From positions 13,141-77,140 of the forward strand of contig CAYQDB010000011.1 in NCBI GenBank assembly GCA_964416195.1: 64,000 bases of DNA. Direction: 5' to 3'. Shown here one piece after another: positions 1-7,899 of the stretch; within the stretch, counting starts at the first letter, position 1, and every line of letters begins with the position of its first letter. The stretch is from CAYQDB01 sp964416195. Its GTDB lineage: Bacteria > Zixibacteria > MSB-5A5 > GN15 > FEB-12. The notes beneath the pieces were generated by a model. The model did not search any database and was not told the DNA's origin. It saw nothing but the letters and a program-made list of their open reading frames with translations. The position numbers and the translations under genes are program-made.

Positions 1-2
1 CA

Positions 3-1178
3 GCGCTCGCCGCTTTGGTGCAATTTACCAACCTGCCGAATGTGTTTGTTCCCTTGTGGCCTCTCCCGAATAATCCATATAGTGCCTTATCGTGGGCACA
101 TCTAAAAGATGTCGTCAACCTGACAATCTTAGTGGCACCTCTTGGTGCCGCTTTCCTGATTACAAACTTTTTTATCAAAAGACCAGATGTCGACACACCC
201 AGCCATGAAGAAAGAATCCTTGCCAGCATTTCATTACTCACTTTTCTCGCCTCCTTCTGGATCGACCCTACACTTGGCGCTGTGCGTGATTGGGATCTTT
301 TATCGTTTTTCGGGTTTCCTTTATCATTATGGGGAGCATACCGTCTTTCCCACGCAGTTGCCTGCCCCCTGCTTCCCGGCAGATGGATAGTAACCGTTAT
401 TGTCGTCGGAGTGATCCATCTTGCCCCCAACCTGGCCGAAAAAAACAACCTTGAAACCGCGACCCATTACCTCGACCGGATGCTGTGGGACAGCCCACAA
501 TATCAGGTTGATTATGACAAGGCATATCGCGCCGAGGTCTGGGGATCGATTCTACGCGACGCTGTCAGCGAACCGGACCTTGCCGTTAAGTACTTTCGGC
601 GCTGCATAACCGCTGATACTACAAGCATAACCTCGTGGTTCTGCATCGGCGACTGGTTTATCAGCCGGAAGGAATACGACTCGGCCGCATTCTACTTACG
701 CCACATGGCTGCTCTGAACCCATCCAATCCAGGGTACCTGCTCAAGCTGGCTGTCGTTGAAGCCGAGGCACGCAACTATGGTACAGCCCAAGCGATCATG
801 CGGAGCTGCGTATTTCTTGCCCCAGAGGACTATCGGTTTCAATTGGCTGCCGGACTCATTGCTTCGGCAGCTGGAAACAACGATAGAGCCTTAATCTATT
901 ACCGGACAACTCAACGGCTGGCTCCGGATGCCGACGGGTTAGCATTGAACATGGGATTGGCCTACTCCCAGTTGAAACTGTACGATTCAGCCTACGTATA
1001 TCTGAAGTTGGCACAGGAAAGATCGCCCCGAGATGAATCGATCTACCGCCCCTTGCTTACGGCCGAGATCGCATTGGGCAAACTTGAGGAAGCCCGCCGC
1101 ACCTTTGAATTATTTCAACGACTGTTTCCTAACGCGCCCGGATTAGACAGCCTTATACCTGAGAACCGGAAACCGTAA
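3..1178 (+). CDS. TPR-repeat integral membrane protein (5' partial)
   Basis: The reading frame is open to the left edge, so the true start probably lies outside the window; a TTG at 15 is only the first possible start inside it. The visible N-terminal third has about four hydrophobic segments (around residues 30-55, 67-85, 93-115 and 123-140), followed by a soluble C-terminal half of roughly four to five tetratricopeptide-type helical pairs (residues about 180-375, with repeats such as YDSAAFYLRHMAALNPSNP). TPR domains usually scaffold protein complexes. Membrane-anchored TPR proteins of this layout are common in FCB-type bacteria, but the partner is unknown here. It converges on the SDR gene, with 53 bases between the stops. 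No enzymatic motif is visible, so the call stays generic. Confidence 0.7.
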   Translation, partial: ALAALVQFTNLPNVFVPLWPLPNNPYSALSWAHLKDVVNLTILVAPLGAAFLITNFFIKRPDVDTPSHEERILASISLLTFLASFWIDPTLGAVRDWDLLSFFGFPLSLWGAYRLSHAVACPLLPGRWIVTVIVVGVIHLAPNLAEKNNLETATHYLDRMLWDSPQYQVDYDKAYRAEVWGSILRDAVSEPDLAVKYFRRCITADTTSITSWFCIGDWFISRKEYDSAAFYLRHMAALNPSNPGYLLKLAVVEAEARNYGTAQAIMRSCVFLAPEDYRFQLAAGLIASAAGNNDRALIYYRTTQRLAPDADGLALNMGLAYSQLKLYDSAYVYLKLAQERSPRDESIYRPLLTAEIALGKLEEARRTFELFQRLFPNAPGLDSLIPENRKP

Positions 1179-1231
1179 GCCTGTGCCATTATTATGACCG
1201 GCAGAACCGCTACGACGCTGCCCTACACTCG

Positions 1232-2011
1232 CTATATCAGCGCCTTGACTAAACCGCCATCAACGGGAATCGAGGCTCCAGTTATATACGCCGCTTTCTC
1301 ACTGGCCAAAAATGTTATCAACGCCGCCAGTTCTTCCGGTTTACCGATCCGTCCTGTGGGACTGGACAAGGCAAACCCGTTTATGATTTCATCAGCGGTC
1401 TTGCCTGACATCTCGGCGCCCTTCCGTGCCAGGTCCCAGAGTCGTTCCGTTGCTGTATAACCGGGGCACACACAGTTGGCAGTGATGCCAAAGCGGGCAT
1501 AGTTGTTTGAGATCGTCTTGCAGAGCGCTACAACTCCCACCCGAAAGGTATTGGACAAAATCAAGTTGTCGATAGGTTGGAGCACTCCTACCGACGTCAT
1601 GTAGACCAGACGTCCCCAACCACGTTCCTTCATACCACTGATAACGGCCCTAGTAAGGTTGATTGCAGAATGGAGAAGCGCCCTGTCTGCTTCCTCCCAG
1701 CGCTCCTGCGGATGGTCCATCAGGTCTCCAGGGGGTGGACCCCCGGTATTCGAGACAAGAATATCAACCCGCCCCGCCTCGCGCGTGATTCTCTCGACGT
1801 CCTCCGGTTTTGAAACGTCTCCAACCGCCAGACGGGGCTCAACTCCAGTGGCCTTGCGAATGCTCTCCCCCGCCTTCTGAAGTCGTTTCAGATCACGCCC
1901 GTTGATAGTAACCTCTACTCCTTCCTGAGCCAGAGCCAGAGCAGCGGCGGCCCCAAGACCTGCCGATGAACCGGTAACCAGAGCCTTTTTTCCTTTTAGA
2001 CCAAGTTCCAT
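1232..2011 (-). CDS. SDR-family oxidoreductase with atypical active site
   Basis: A 259-residue short-chain dehydrogenase/reductase. The N-terminal nucleotide-binding motif TGSSAGLG is at residues 13-20, and a variant of the NNAG motif (SNTGG) lies near 87-91. Length and fold match FabG-like 3-oxoacyl-ACP reductases. The catalytic Ser is S140, but the position 13 residues later, normally Tyr, is S153, and the Lys of YxxxK is R157. I recall a divergent SDR group with SNxxR at this site, so the change is probably ancestral and not damage. The substrate cannot be predicted. The start codon shares one base with the stop of the upstream M20 peptidase gene (TAATG), so the two are translationally coupled and probably cotranscribed. 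NAD(P) binding is likely; classical SDR chemistry is uncertain. Confidence 0.85.
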   Translation of the reverse strand: MELGLKGKKALVTGSSAGLGAAAALALAQEGVEVTINGRDLKRLQKAGESIRKATGVEPRLAVGDVSKPEDVERITREAGRVDILVSNTGGPPPGDLMDHPQERWEEADRALLHSAINLTRAVISGMKERGWGRLVYMTSVGVLQPIDNLILSNTFRVGVVALCKTISNNYARFGITANCVCPGYTATERLWDLARKGAEMSGKTADEIINGFALSSPTGRIGKPEELAALITFLASEKAAYITGASIPVDGGLVKALI

Positions 2012-3378
2012 TATCGCCTCACTTGTGCCAGTTCAACAGGGAGTGTCGCCGCCGTCCTGCAGCCACGCTCAAAATCGACCACGCGGAAGCGCTCATTAGG
2101 TGAGTGAATATTGTCATCGCTTTGTCCGAATCCGATCAACAACGTATCCTGGCCGAGGATCGATTTGAAGTCAGCCACTACCGGTATCGATCCCCCTTCC
2201 CTCATGAAGACGGGAGCCTTGCCGAACCCGGTCTTTATCGCCCGCCCAGCCGCTTCCAGCCACGGACCGTCGGTCGGTACCACCACCGCCCTGGCGCCGC
2301 CGTGCTTGTCCACTTTCACACGAACTGATTTTGGAGCAATCTTCTTCAGATACCTTTCGATCTTGTTGCAAATGTCTTTAGGGTCCATGTTCGGCACCAG
2401 CCGCATAGTGATTTTACAGGAGGCCATCGACGGGATTATTGTCTTGCCGCCCTCTCCCTGGTAGCCACCGGTAATACCATTGACATCGAGCGTCGGGCGC
2501 GCCCATGTCCGCTCAAAGGTAGTAAAGCCCTTTTCTCCTTGTAAAGCTGACACACCGAGAGACTTTTTGTATGCGGCCTCACTGTAGGGAAGCTTTTTGA
2601 ACTGTTGCTTCTCCCACTTGCTGAGAGGCTTCACATTCCCGTAAAACCCCGGGATGGTTATCTTCCCGTTTCTATCATGAAGCTGGCCCACCATGGCACA
2701 CAGGACATTTACAGGGTTGGCTATTGCTCCTCCAAAGCCTCCAGAATGAACATCACGATTTGGACCATAGACAAACAGCTCAACAGAGGCGATACCACGC
2801 AACCCGAATGTCACCGCCGGCAGCTTCTTGCTGAACTGCGCTGTGTCGGAGACGACTGCAATGTCGGCTGCGAGCATCTTTTTGTTTTTGCGGATAAATA
2901 CCGGTAGGTTCCCCGAGGCCGTTTCCTCTTCTCCTTCGATGAGCATTCTCACATTGATAGGGAGTAATCCGGTGCTTTTCAAGACAGCTTCCAGACCCTT
3001 TATCTGAGCAAACACCTGCCCCTTGTCATCGCAAGCCCCGCGGGAATATATATATCCACTGCGAATTTCGGGCTTAAAGGGAGGAGATTTCCACAGCTCT
3101 AATGGCTCCGGCGGTTGCACATCGTAGTGACCGTAATACAGGACCGTGGGAGCTTTCTTGTTAGCTTTGTATTCGGCATAAACCACAGGGTGCCCACCGG
3201 TAGGCATAACTCTGGATTTGAAGCCGATCCCTTTCAGGTGATCGCTCAACCACCGCGCGCAGGCCGCAACGTCCTTCTTGTGCTCGGACTTGGCCGACAC
3301 CGAGGGGAAACTCAAGAACTTGAATAGGTCCTGCCTTCGCTTCTTCTCTGACTGCTTAAGATACTGAAATGGTGTCAT
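2011..3378 (-). CDS. M20-family dipeptidase/metallopeptidase
   Basis: A 455-residue zinc-dependent peptidase of the M20 family, close to the CNDP/PepV-like dipeptidases in length and motifs. Visible metal and catalytic motifs in order are GHYDVQPPEP (first metal His and catalytic-site Asp), GACDDKGQ (bridging Asp), EGEEETAS (general-base Glu plus metal Glu), a metal-ligand region at SDT and the C-terminal HSPNERF His. The lid/dimerisation domain lies between. No signal peptide is present, so a cytoplasmic role in hydrolysing di- or tripeptides or N-acyl amino acids is expected. It is first in a two-gene operon with the SDR gene, preceded by an AGGAGAG ribosome-binding site and a clear promoter. 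Family assignment is secure; exact substrate is not. Confidence 0.9.
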   Translation of the reverse strand: MTPFQYLKQSEKKRRQDLFKFLSFPSVSAKSEHKKDVAACARWLSDHLKGIGFKSRVMPTGGHPVVYAEYKANKKAPTVLYYGHYDVQPPEPLELWKSPPFKPEIRSGYIYSRGACDDKGQVFAQIKGLEAVLKSTGLLPINVRMLIEGEEETASGNLPVFIRKNKKMLAADIAVVSDTAQFSKKLPAVTFGLRGIASVELFVYGPNRDVHSGGFGGAIANPVNVLCAMVGQLHDRNGKITIPGFYGNVKPLSKWEKQQFKKLPYSEAAYKKSLGVSALQGEKGFTTFERTWARPTLDVNGITGGYQGEGGKTIIPSMASCKITMRLVPNMDPKDICNKIERYLKKIAPKSVRVKVDKHGGARAVVVPTDGPWLEAAGRAIKTGFGKAPVFMREGGSIPVVADFKSILGQDTLLIGFGQSDDNIHSPNERFRVVDFERGCRTAATLPVELAQVRR

Positions 3379-3417
3379 ACCCGGCTCTCCTAAGTATTAC
3401 GGTTACATTTTTGGTAG

Positions 3418-3446
3418 AATATATGGAGAAGCAATGACAGTGTAAA
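3418..3446 (-). promoter_or_regulatory. Sigma70-like promoter of the M20-SDR operon
   Basis: Read on the minus strand, TTTACA (3441-3446) is followed by a 17-base spacer and TATATT (3418-3423). Transcription would start about 30 bases before the M20 start codon, leaving room for the AGGAGAG Shine-Dalgarno. Confidence 0.65.
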
Positions 3447-3520
3447 GAGTGATAAGATAAATTCCGATTCGTAAAAACGGCACAGCTTCGAGCAGTCACC
3501 AATTTCTTATACTTTTGAGG

Positions 3521-3549
3521 TTGATTCTATCCCGTTTCTCCGCTATAAT
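3521..3549 (+). promoter_or_regulatory. Sigma70-like promoter of the lipoprotein gene
   Basis: TTGATT (3521-3526), a 17-base spacer and a perfect TATAAT (3544-3549). It lies back to back with the M20 operon promoter in a 213-base divergent intergenic region. The downstream gene has a GGAG ribosome-binding site close to its ATG at 3592. Confidence 0.65.
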
Positions 3550-3591
3550 TCGATAAAGATACACATTCAAGTAAGAAATTGGAGAATCTTA

Positions 3592-4320
3592 ATGAAGACT
3601 CCGCTATTTCTTTTCTCCTTTATGATAGCAATCTATTTCATTTCCTGTAGCGACAATGGCCCCGGCCCGGATGGTAGTGGGCCATTGTTCGAAGCCAAAG
3701 TTGTCGATACAGCAGGTACGCCTGTGGCGGGCTTACGCATTGGAAGTATTAATCATTTCGATTACTTGGAAAAGCCAGCCCAGGGACCAGTAGCTTGCCC
3801 CACTACAGGAATCTCGTTTGCTCTACCTAGCTCTGGTTACGTGACACTAACAATCTTCGACTACTATAGTAATTTGGTAGAAACGCTTCTGGATAGCGCT
3901 CTGCTTGAAGCCGGCGAACACCTGGTAACATGGGACGCCAGTGGTGCAATAAGTGGCTTTTACCGCTATAGCATGTCAGCCTGGAACAATGACACCCTTA
4001 CACTCTTTTCAGAAAAGTGGATGTTATTAGAGTTTGGCCCGGATGCTGTCAAGACACTTATTGGAACAACAGACAGTAATGGCGTATTTGTTACGGACGA
4101 CACCTTGCTGTTCCCTTGCCTACTCGGTGCTCCACCTACCATTACCCGGACCCATGAGTCTGGCCACATCATTGATACAATCTACGATTTCTACGAAGAT
4201 ACGGTGACTATCACTCTATCCGACTCCACTGAACCTGAAAAGTTTATGTATTTTGAACGAGCGCTGAAAGTAAGTCAAAATAAGTTCGAGCTTATGTGGG
4301 ATACGACACAGGCTCAGTAG
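3592..4320 (+). CDS. Secreted lipoprotein with FlgD-like Ig segment
   Basis: A 242-residue protein with a lipoprotein signal peptide: a hydrophobic stretch ending in the lipobox FISC, so Cys19 or so would be lipidated and the mature protein sits in the periplasm or outer membrane. Residues about 30-50 resemble a carboxypeptidase-regulatory-like beta sandwich. Residues about 78-130 (VTLTIFDYYSNLVETLL through SGFYRYSM) match the FlgD-like Ig fold that many FCB secreted proteins carry at their C-terminus, but here it is internal. No catalytic motif is visible. It is a single-gene unit with its own promoter. Its stop overlaps the stop of the convergent ABC permease gene by 7 bases, so there is no room for a shared intergenic terminator. 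Function unknown. Confidence 0.8.
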   Translation: MKTPLFLFSFMIAIYFISCSDNGPGPDGSGPLFEAKVVDTAGTPVAGLRIGSINHFDYLEKPAQGPVACPTTGISFALPSSGYVTLTIFDYYSNLVETLLDSALLEAGEHLVTWDASGAISGFYRYSMSAWNNDTLTLFSEKWMLLEFGPDAVKTLIGTTDSNGVFVTDDTLLFPCLLGAPPTITRTHESGHIIDTIYDFYEDTVTITLSDSTEPEKFMYFERALKVSQNKFELMWDTTQAQ

Positions 4321-5105
4321 CTCTTACGCTTAAAAACAATAAGAGCAAGAATTACAAATAAGACGGCGAAAATGAGGGAGCTGTACAACGGCATCCAGCT
4401 TTCGACCGGTTTCCCCAGAGCCAGAGCATTGGCTAAGTTGCTGACCTCTCCGGTCTTTGGCACAATATAGTACAGCGTATCGACAATGTACCCGACTGGT
4501 TTGGAGTCATAAAAGCTCTTGATCTGAGTATGGTAACTCAGGATGAATTGTGCCACCCAGGCCAGAAAGGCGCCCATGATACTGATAGCACCGGAACCTG
4601 ACACTATTCCTACTGTAACGATGATACTCAACCAGATGAAAAAGCTTACGAAATTGAAAGCAAAAAGGTAAAACACCTTCCAGTCAAAAAAGTTGCTCCT
4701 TAACAGCATTGTCACATATATAGCTATTCCACACAGCACGACCATTGCGCCATAGACCACCCAGATGCCCAGCATCTTATGTAACAACAGAGCTGTCCTT
4801 GACAGCGGTTTAGATAGAAAGAAGTCCGCCCGGCCTTTGACCAGCATGTTTGGTACCAGACCGGCTGTCGCCAGCACCGCCAAAAAGAGCACAAACGAGA
4901 GGAAAACGCTCAACGCCTTTGTAAGCGGATTCCGTAACCAGTCGGCCATGGGGGTCATGTCCATGTTCCCCTGCATCTGTATCTCAATATCAGGCTTTGG
5001 CGAAAGAAGAGAGATAACAATAGAGACAAGAACCACAGCCACAAACAGGTAAACCGTCTTGCGGTCGAACATCTCGACCACACAGTCTCTGGTGATACCT
5101 CTCAT
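4314..5105 (-). CDS. ABC-2 type transporter permease
   Basis: A 263-residue integral membrane protein with about six hydrophobic segments, the first at residues 17-36, then a large loop and four to five more helices ending in a short basic tail (KRKSY). Size and topology match ABC-2 family permeases of the NosY/GldF type. The ATG overlaps the stop of the preceding ATPase gene by four bases (ATGA), so the pair forms a dedicated two-gene transporter. ABC-2 permeases usually export lipids, polysaccharides or drugs, or support copper-enzyme maturation or gliding. Nothing in the sequence selects one substrate. The 3' end overlaps the convergent lipoprotein gene. Confidence 0.85.
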   Translation of the reverse strand: MRGITRDCVVEMFDRKTVYLFVAVVLVSIVISLLSPKPDIEIQMQGNMDMTPMADWLRNPLTKALSVFLSFVLFLAVLATAGLVPNMLVKGRADFFLSKPLSRTALLLHKMLGIWVVYGAMVVLCGIAIYVTMLLRSNFFDWKVFYLFAFNFVSFFIWLSIIVTVGIVSGSGAISIMGAFLAWVAQFILSYHTQIKSFYDSKPVGYIVDTLYYIVPKTGEVSNLANALALGKPVESWMPLYSSLIFAVLFVILALIVFKRKSY

Positions 5106-6034
5106 GGCGTCCCTTCCCCGGAAGCGGTGATGGTCTCAATGAACGACTGTTCCAGCGAGACCTTCATAGGTTTAACTGATCTGATACTAATCCGCTTCAT
5201 TCGCAATCGATCTATGATATAGTTTATGTTCTCCTGTTCTACAAGTTCGACAATGAGGCCCTTGGAGGAAATAGAGATGATCTTGCCCACTTCTGAGGGA
5301 ACCTCGATAACCTGGCTACCGATATCTGCTTCAATCTCAAACTGGCTGGCGCGACTCGTCAGAGCGTCCACTGTGCTGATCCGTATCAACTTGCCCCGGG
5401 ACAAAATAGCCACGCGATCGGCAACAGCTTCCACCTCGGACAAAAGGTGTGAATTGAGCACGATTGACTTCCCCTCATTCCGCGCTTTTTCAAGCACCCT
5501 CCGAATATCAATCTTGCCGACCGGGTCCACACCGTCGGTCGGTTCGTCCAGAAGGAGAATTTCCGGATCACACATCAACGCCTGCGCCAATCCTATCCGC
5601 TGGGACATCCCCTTGGAATACTTCTTAACCTTGGTGTTAGCCCACCTGTTCATACCGACCAGCTCCAGCAGGTAATCGGCGCGAGTATCGATGTTCGACT
5701 GCGCCATTCCGTGAAGGCGACCCGTAAACTCCAAAAGCCCCAGCCCGGTGAGGTAACCTGGGAAGCGGTGATTCTCAGGAAGGTAACCCACTTTCTGACG
5801 GGATCGTGGTTCCGAGGGGACAAAACCAGAAATGCTTACACTCCCGGAAGTTACCTGGGTGATACCCAGCAGAACTTTGAGGAACGTCGTCTTTCCGGCT
5901 CCGTTTGGTCCGAGCAGCCCGAAGACCTCGCCTTCCTCGACAGAAAGAGTAACACTGTCGAGCGCTACGACACTGCGTCTTCTCGTGCTACCTTTGTAGA
6001 CCTTGGTCAGTTCCCGGACATCAACAATATTCAT
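5102..6034 (-). CDS. ABC transporter ATP-binding protein
   Basis: A 310-residue ATPase for the adjacent ABC-2 permease. Motifs: Walker A GPNGAGKT (about residues 42-49), Q-loop region near VGYLPENHRFPG, ABC signature YSKGMSQRIGLAQAL (the usual SGG reads SKG, typical of the ABC-2 subfamily), Walker B ILLLDEPTDGVDP, and the H-loop in LNSHLLSEVE. A regulatory C-terminal extension of about 90 residues follows, as in the CcmA/NatA-like group. It drives export by the membrane partner. It lies 160 bases downstream of nuoN on the same strand; the gap holds a TTGACA box (minus strand, 6134-6139) but no convincing -10, so it could be read through from the nuo operon or have its own weak promoter. Confidence 0.93.
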   Translation of the reverse strand: MNIVDVRELTKVYKGSTRRRSVVALDSVTLSVEEGEVFGLLGPNGAGKTTFLKVLLGITQVTSGSVSISGFVPSEPRSRQKVGYLPENHRFPGYLTGLGLLEFTGRLHGMAQSNIDTRADYLLELVGMNRWANTKVKKYSKGMSQRIGLAQALMCDPEILLLDEPTDGVDPVGKIDIRRVLEKARNEGKSIVLNSHLLSEVEAVADRVAILSRGKLIRISTVDALTSRASQFEIEADIGSQVIEVPSEVGKIISISSKGLIVELVEQENINYIIDRLRMKRISIRSVKPMKVSLEQSFIETITASGEGTP

Positions 6035-6194
6035 TTCACAATCTCATAATAACCGCAAAAAACATCTATCATTACAAATACGGTACCACACCATTGGAGT
6101 TTCGCTTTTCAAAACAGGTTTATATGACTATGTTGTCAACTTAAAAAACAACAGCGGTCAGGCTCTTTGTGCAATCTGCCATACTTAGACTTAA

Positions 6195-7643
6195 CTACAG
6201 AAACGCAAACAGTGCTGACTGCGAAAGCTCCAGCAGCCGCTGTGGAAAGAAACCCAACCCGAGCGTTCCGATCACTGTGATCAAAAGCGCCAGCAACATG
6301 CCGGTAGAATACCTGACCGGAACGAAGGTACCTTCCAACTGGTCGAGGTAACTTGCCTTGACAACGCGAAGATAATAGTAAACAGAAAGAAAGGAGTTCA
6401 TGACACCGATCACAGCCAACCAGATATACCCTGCTTTCACGGCTGCCGAGAAAATGTAGAACTTGCCAAAAAAGCCGGCTGTCGGTGGAAAACCGGATAG
6501 AGAAAACATGAACAAAGCCAGGATTGCCGACAGGTAAGGGCTTGACTTGGACAGACCGACCATTTCAGAAAGATCGGATTTACAACCGGAGCGGGTTTCC
6601 AGAAGAGTGATGACCGCAAAAGCGCCGAGATTGAACATGGTATAGGCAACCAGATAGAAAATCGCCGCTGAGATGGCATCCGACCCACCAACGGCAAGCG
6701 CTACCAAGATATAGCCAGCGTGGGCAATCGAGGAATATGCGAGCATTCGTTTGACGTTGCTTTGCCTCAACGCTAATATGTTGCCCACTGACATTGTCAG
6801 AACAGCCAGCACCCATAAGACAATCCACAGCACAGTCACATCGGCAAAACCAACTGCAAAGATACGCAGAAGCACGGCAAATCCGGCAGCTTTCGGGCCT
6901 ACCGAGAAAAAGGCTGTCACCGGTGTCGGGGCCCCCTCGTAAACATCAGGCACCCAAGTATGGAAAGGCACTGCCGCGATTTTGAATCCGAAGCCAATCA
7001 GGATCAGTGCCATCCCAGAATACATGTAGATACGAAAGTTGACAATGATGAAATGGAAATCCGCCATGATCCGACGCAAGTCGGTGGTCCCGGATGCTCC
7101 AAATACGAAAGCGATGCCCATCAACAGGAAAGCGCTGGCAAATGCTCCCATGATGAAGTATTTGATGCCTGCTTCATTTGATTCCAGCGACCTCCGAGCG
7201 AATCCCGCCAGGACATAGAGCGGGACCGACATAATCTCAAGCCCCAGAAACATAACCACCAAATCGGTGGTGTTGGCCATAACCATCATCCCCATCGTGG
7301 AGATCAAAAGCAGCGCGTAGAACTCGGGGCGAGCAATTCCCTTGACGCCGAGGAATCGATGGGCAATAAAAAGGGCTAAGATAGAGATCACAACAAAGAT
7401 AATCTTAAAGGCAATACCGAAGTTGTCACACGAAATCATCCCAAAGAAGCCCGACTGCTGGTGCCCCCACTGGCTGACAGCAAATGCCAGCGACATCGCC
7501 ATGCCCAGCAACGCAATGACAGGGCTCAGTTTGTCAAGATTTCTGATATGGCCAGTCAAAAGGATCACAGAAGCCGCCACCAGGAGCACCATCTCCGGGT
7601 AAATCAGCTTGAAGCTTATTGCTGCCGACGTATAATCAATCAT
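6195..7643 (-). CDS. nuoN: NADH-quinone oxidoreductase subunit N
   Basis: A 482-residue polytopic membrane protein of about 14 helices, one of the three antiporter-like proton-pumping subunits of complex I (NuoL/M/N). Conserved features include a helix Glu in the segment MFLGLEIMSVP, the PFHTWVPDVYEGAPTPV loop and a central Lys-containing helix (RQSNVKRMLAYSSIAHAGY). It is the last nuo gene and sits 43 bases after the glutaredoxin-like gene, with an AGGA ribosome-binding site just before the ATG. The family call is secure from length and the signature loop. Confidence 0.97.
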   Translation of the reverse strand: MIDYTSAAISFKLIYPEMVLLVAASVILLTGHIRNLDKLSPVIALLGMAMSLAFAVSQWGHQQSGFFGMISCDNFGIAFKIIFVVISILALFIAHRFLGVKGIARPEFYALLLISTMGMMVMANTTDLVVMFLGLEIMSVPLYVLAGFARRSLESNEAGIKYFIMGAFASAFLLMGIAFVFGASGTTDLRRIMADFHFIIVNFRIYMYSGMALILIGFGFKIAAVPFHTWVPDVYEGAPTPVTAFFSVGPKAAGFAVLLRIFAVGFADVTVLWIVLWVLAVLTMSVGNILALRQSNVKRMLAYSSIAHAGYILVALAVGGSDAISAAIFYLVAYTMFNLGAFAVITLLETRSGCKSDLSEMVGLSKSSPYLSAILALFMFSLSGFPPTAGFFGKFYIFSAAVKAGYIWLAVIGVMNSFLSVYYYLRVVKASYLDQLEGTFVPVRYSTGMLLALLITVIGTLGLGFFPQRLLELSQSALFAFL

Positions 7644-7656
7644 ATCCTTAACTCAG

Positions 7657-7670
7657 GCGGCGACCGCCGC
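7657..7670 (-). other. GC-rich hairpin between grx and nuoN
   Basis: GCGGC, a four-base loop and GCCGC form a strong small stem in the only notable gap of the late nuo operon. There is no T-run after it, so it is not a terminator. It could mark an mRNA processing or stability site before nuoN. Confidence 0.35.
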
Positions 7671-7686
7671 TCTTATGTTAAAACCC

Positions 7687-7899
7687 TCAGCCTCCGCCAA
7701 AACCAACCGTCACAGCGCCGTTTTGCACAATCACAGGCACTATCGCCTTGCCCCCGGTCAACTCGATAATCTTCTCCTTTGCCGCCGGAGCACGATTAAT
7801 GTTGATTTCCTCGAAAGCTATCCCCTCGTCGCTGTAGTGCTTCTTCGCAGCGGCACAGTATGGACAACCATCTTTTGTGTAAATGGTAACGTTATTCAT
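7687..7899 (-). CDS. Glutaredoxin-like protein, possible UXX-star family
   Basis: A 70-residue thioredoxin-fold protein. The redox motif CPYC is at residues 12-15 after a short beta strand (VTIYTKDG). The cis-Pro loop is TGGKAIVPVIV, and the C-terminus ends in GFGGG. From memory, a TGG..VP.IV run and a GFGGG tail fit the UXX-star glutaredoxin-like (seleno)protein group, here with Cys in place of Sec; I cannot verify this without a search. Likely activity is thiol-disulfide exchange or deglutathionylation in the cytoplasm. Its ATG overlaps the nuoM stop by four bases, so it is translated as part of the nuo operon, between nuoM and nuoN. Such an insertion is not part of canonical complex I operons. 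Confidence 0.85.
   Translation of the reverse strand: MNNVTIYTKDGCPYCAAAKKHYSDEGIAFEEININRAPAAKEKIIELTGGKAIVPVIVQNGAVTVGFGGG

Noticed and set aside
6134..6194. TTGACA box upstream of the ABC ATPase gene as a promoter
   Set aside because: No acceptable -10 at 16-18 bases; could be chance in an AT-rich gap.
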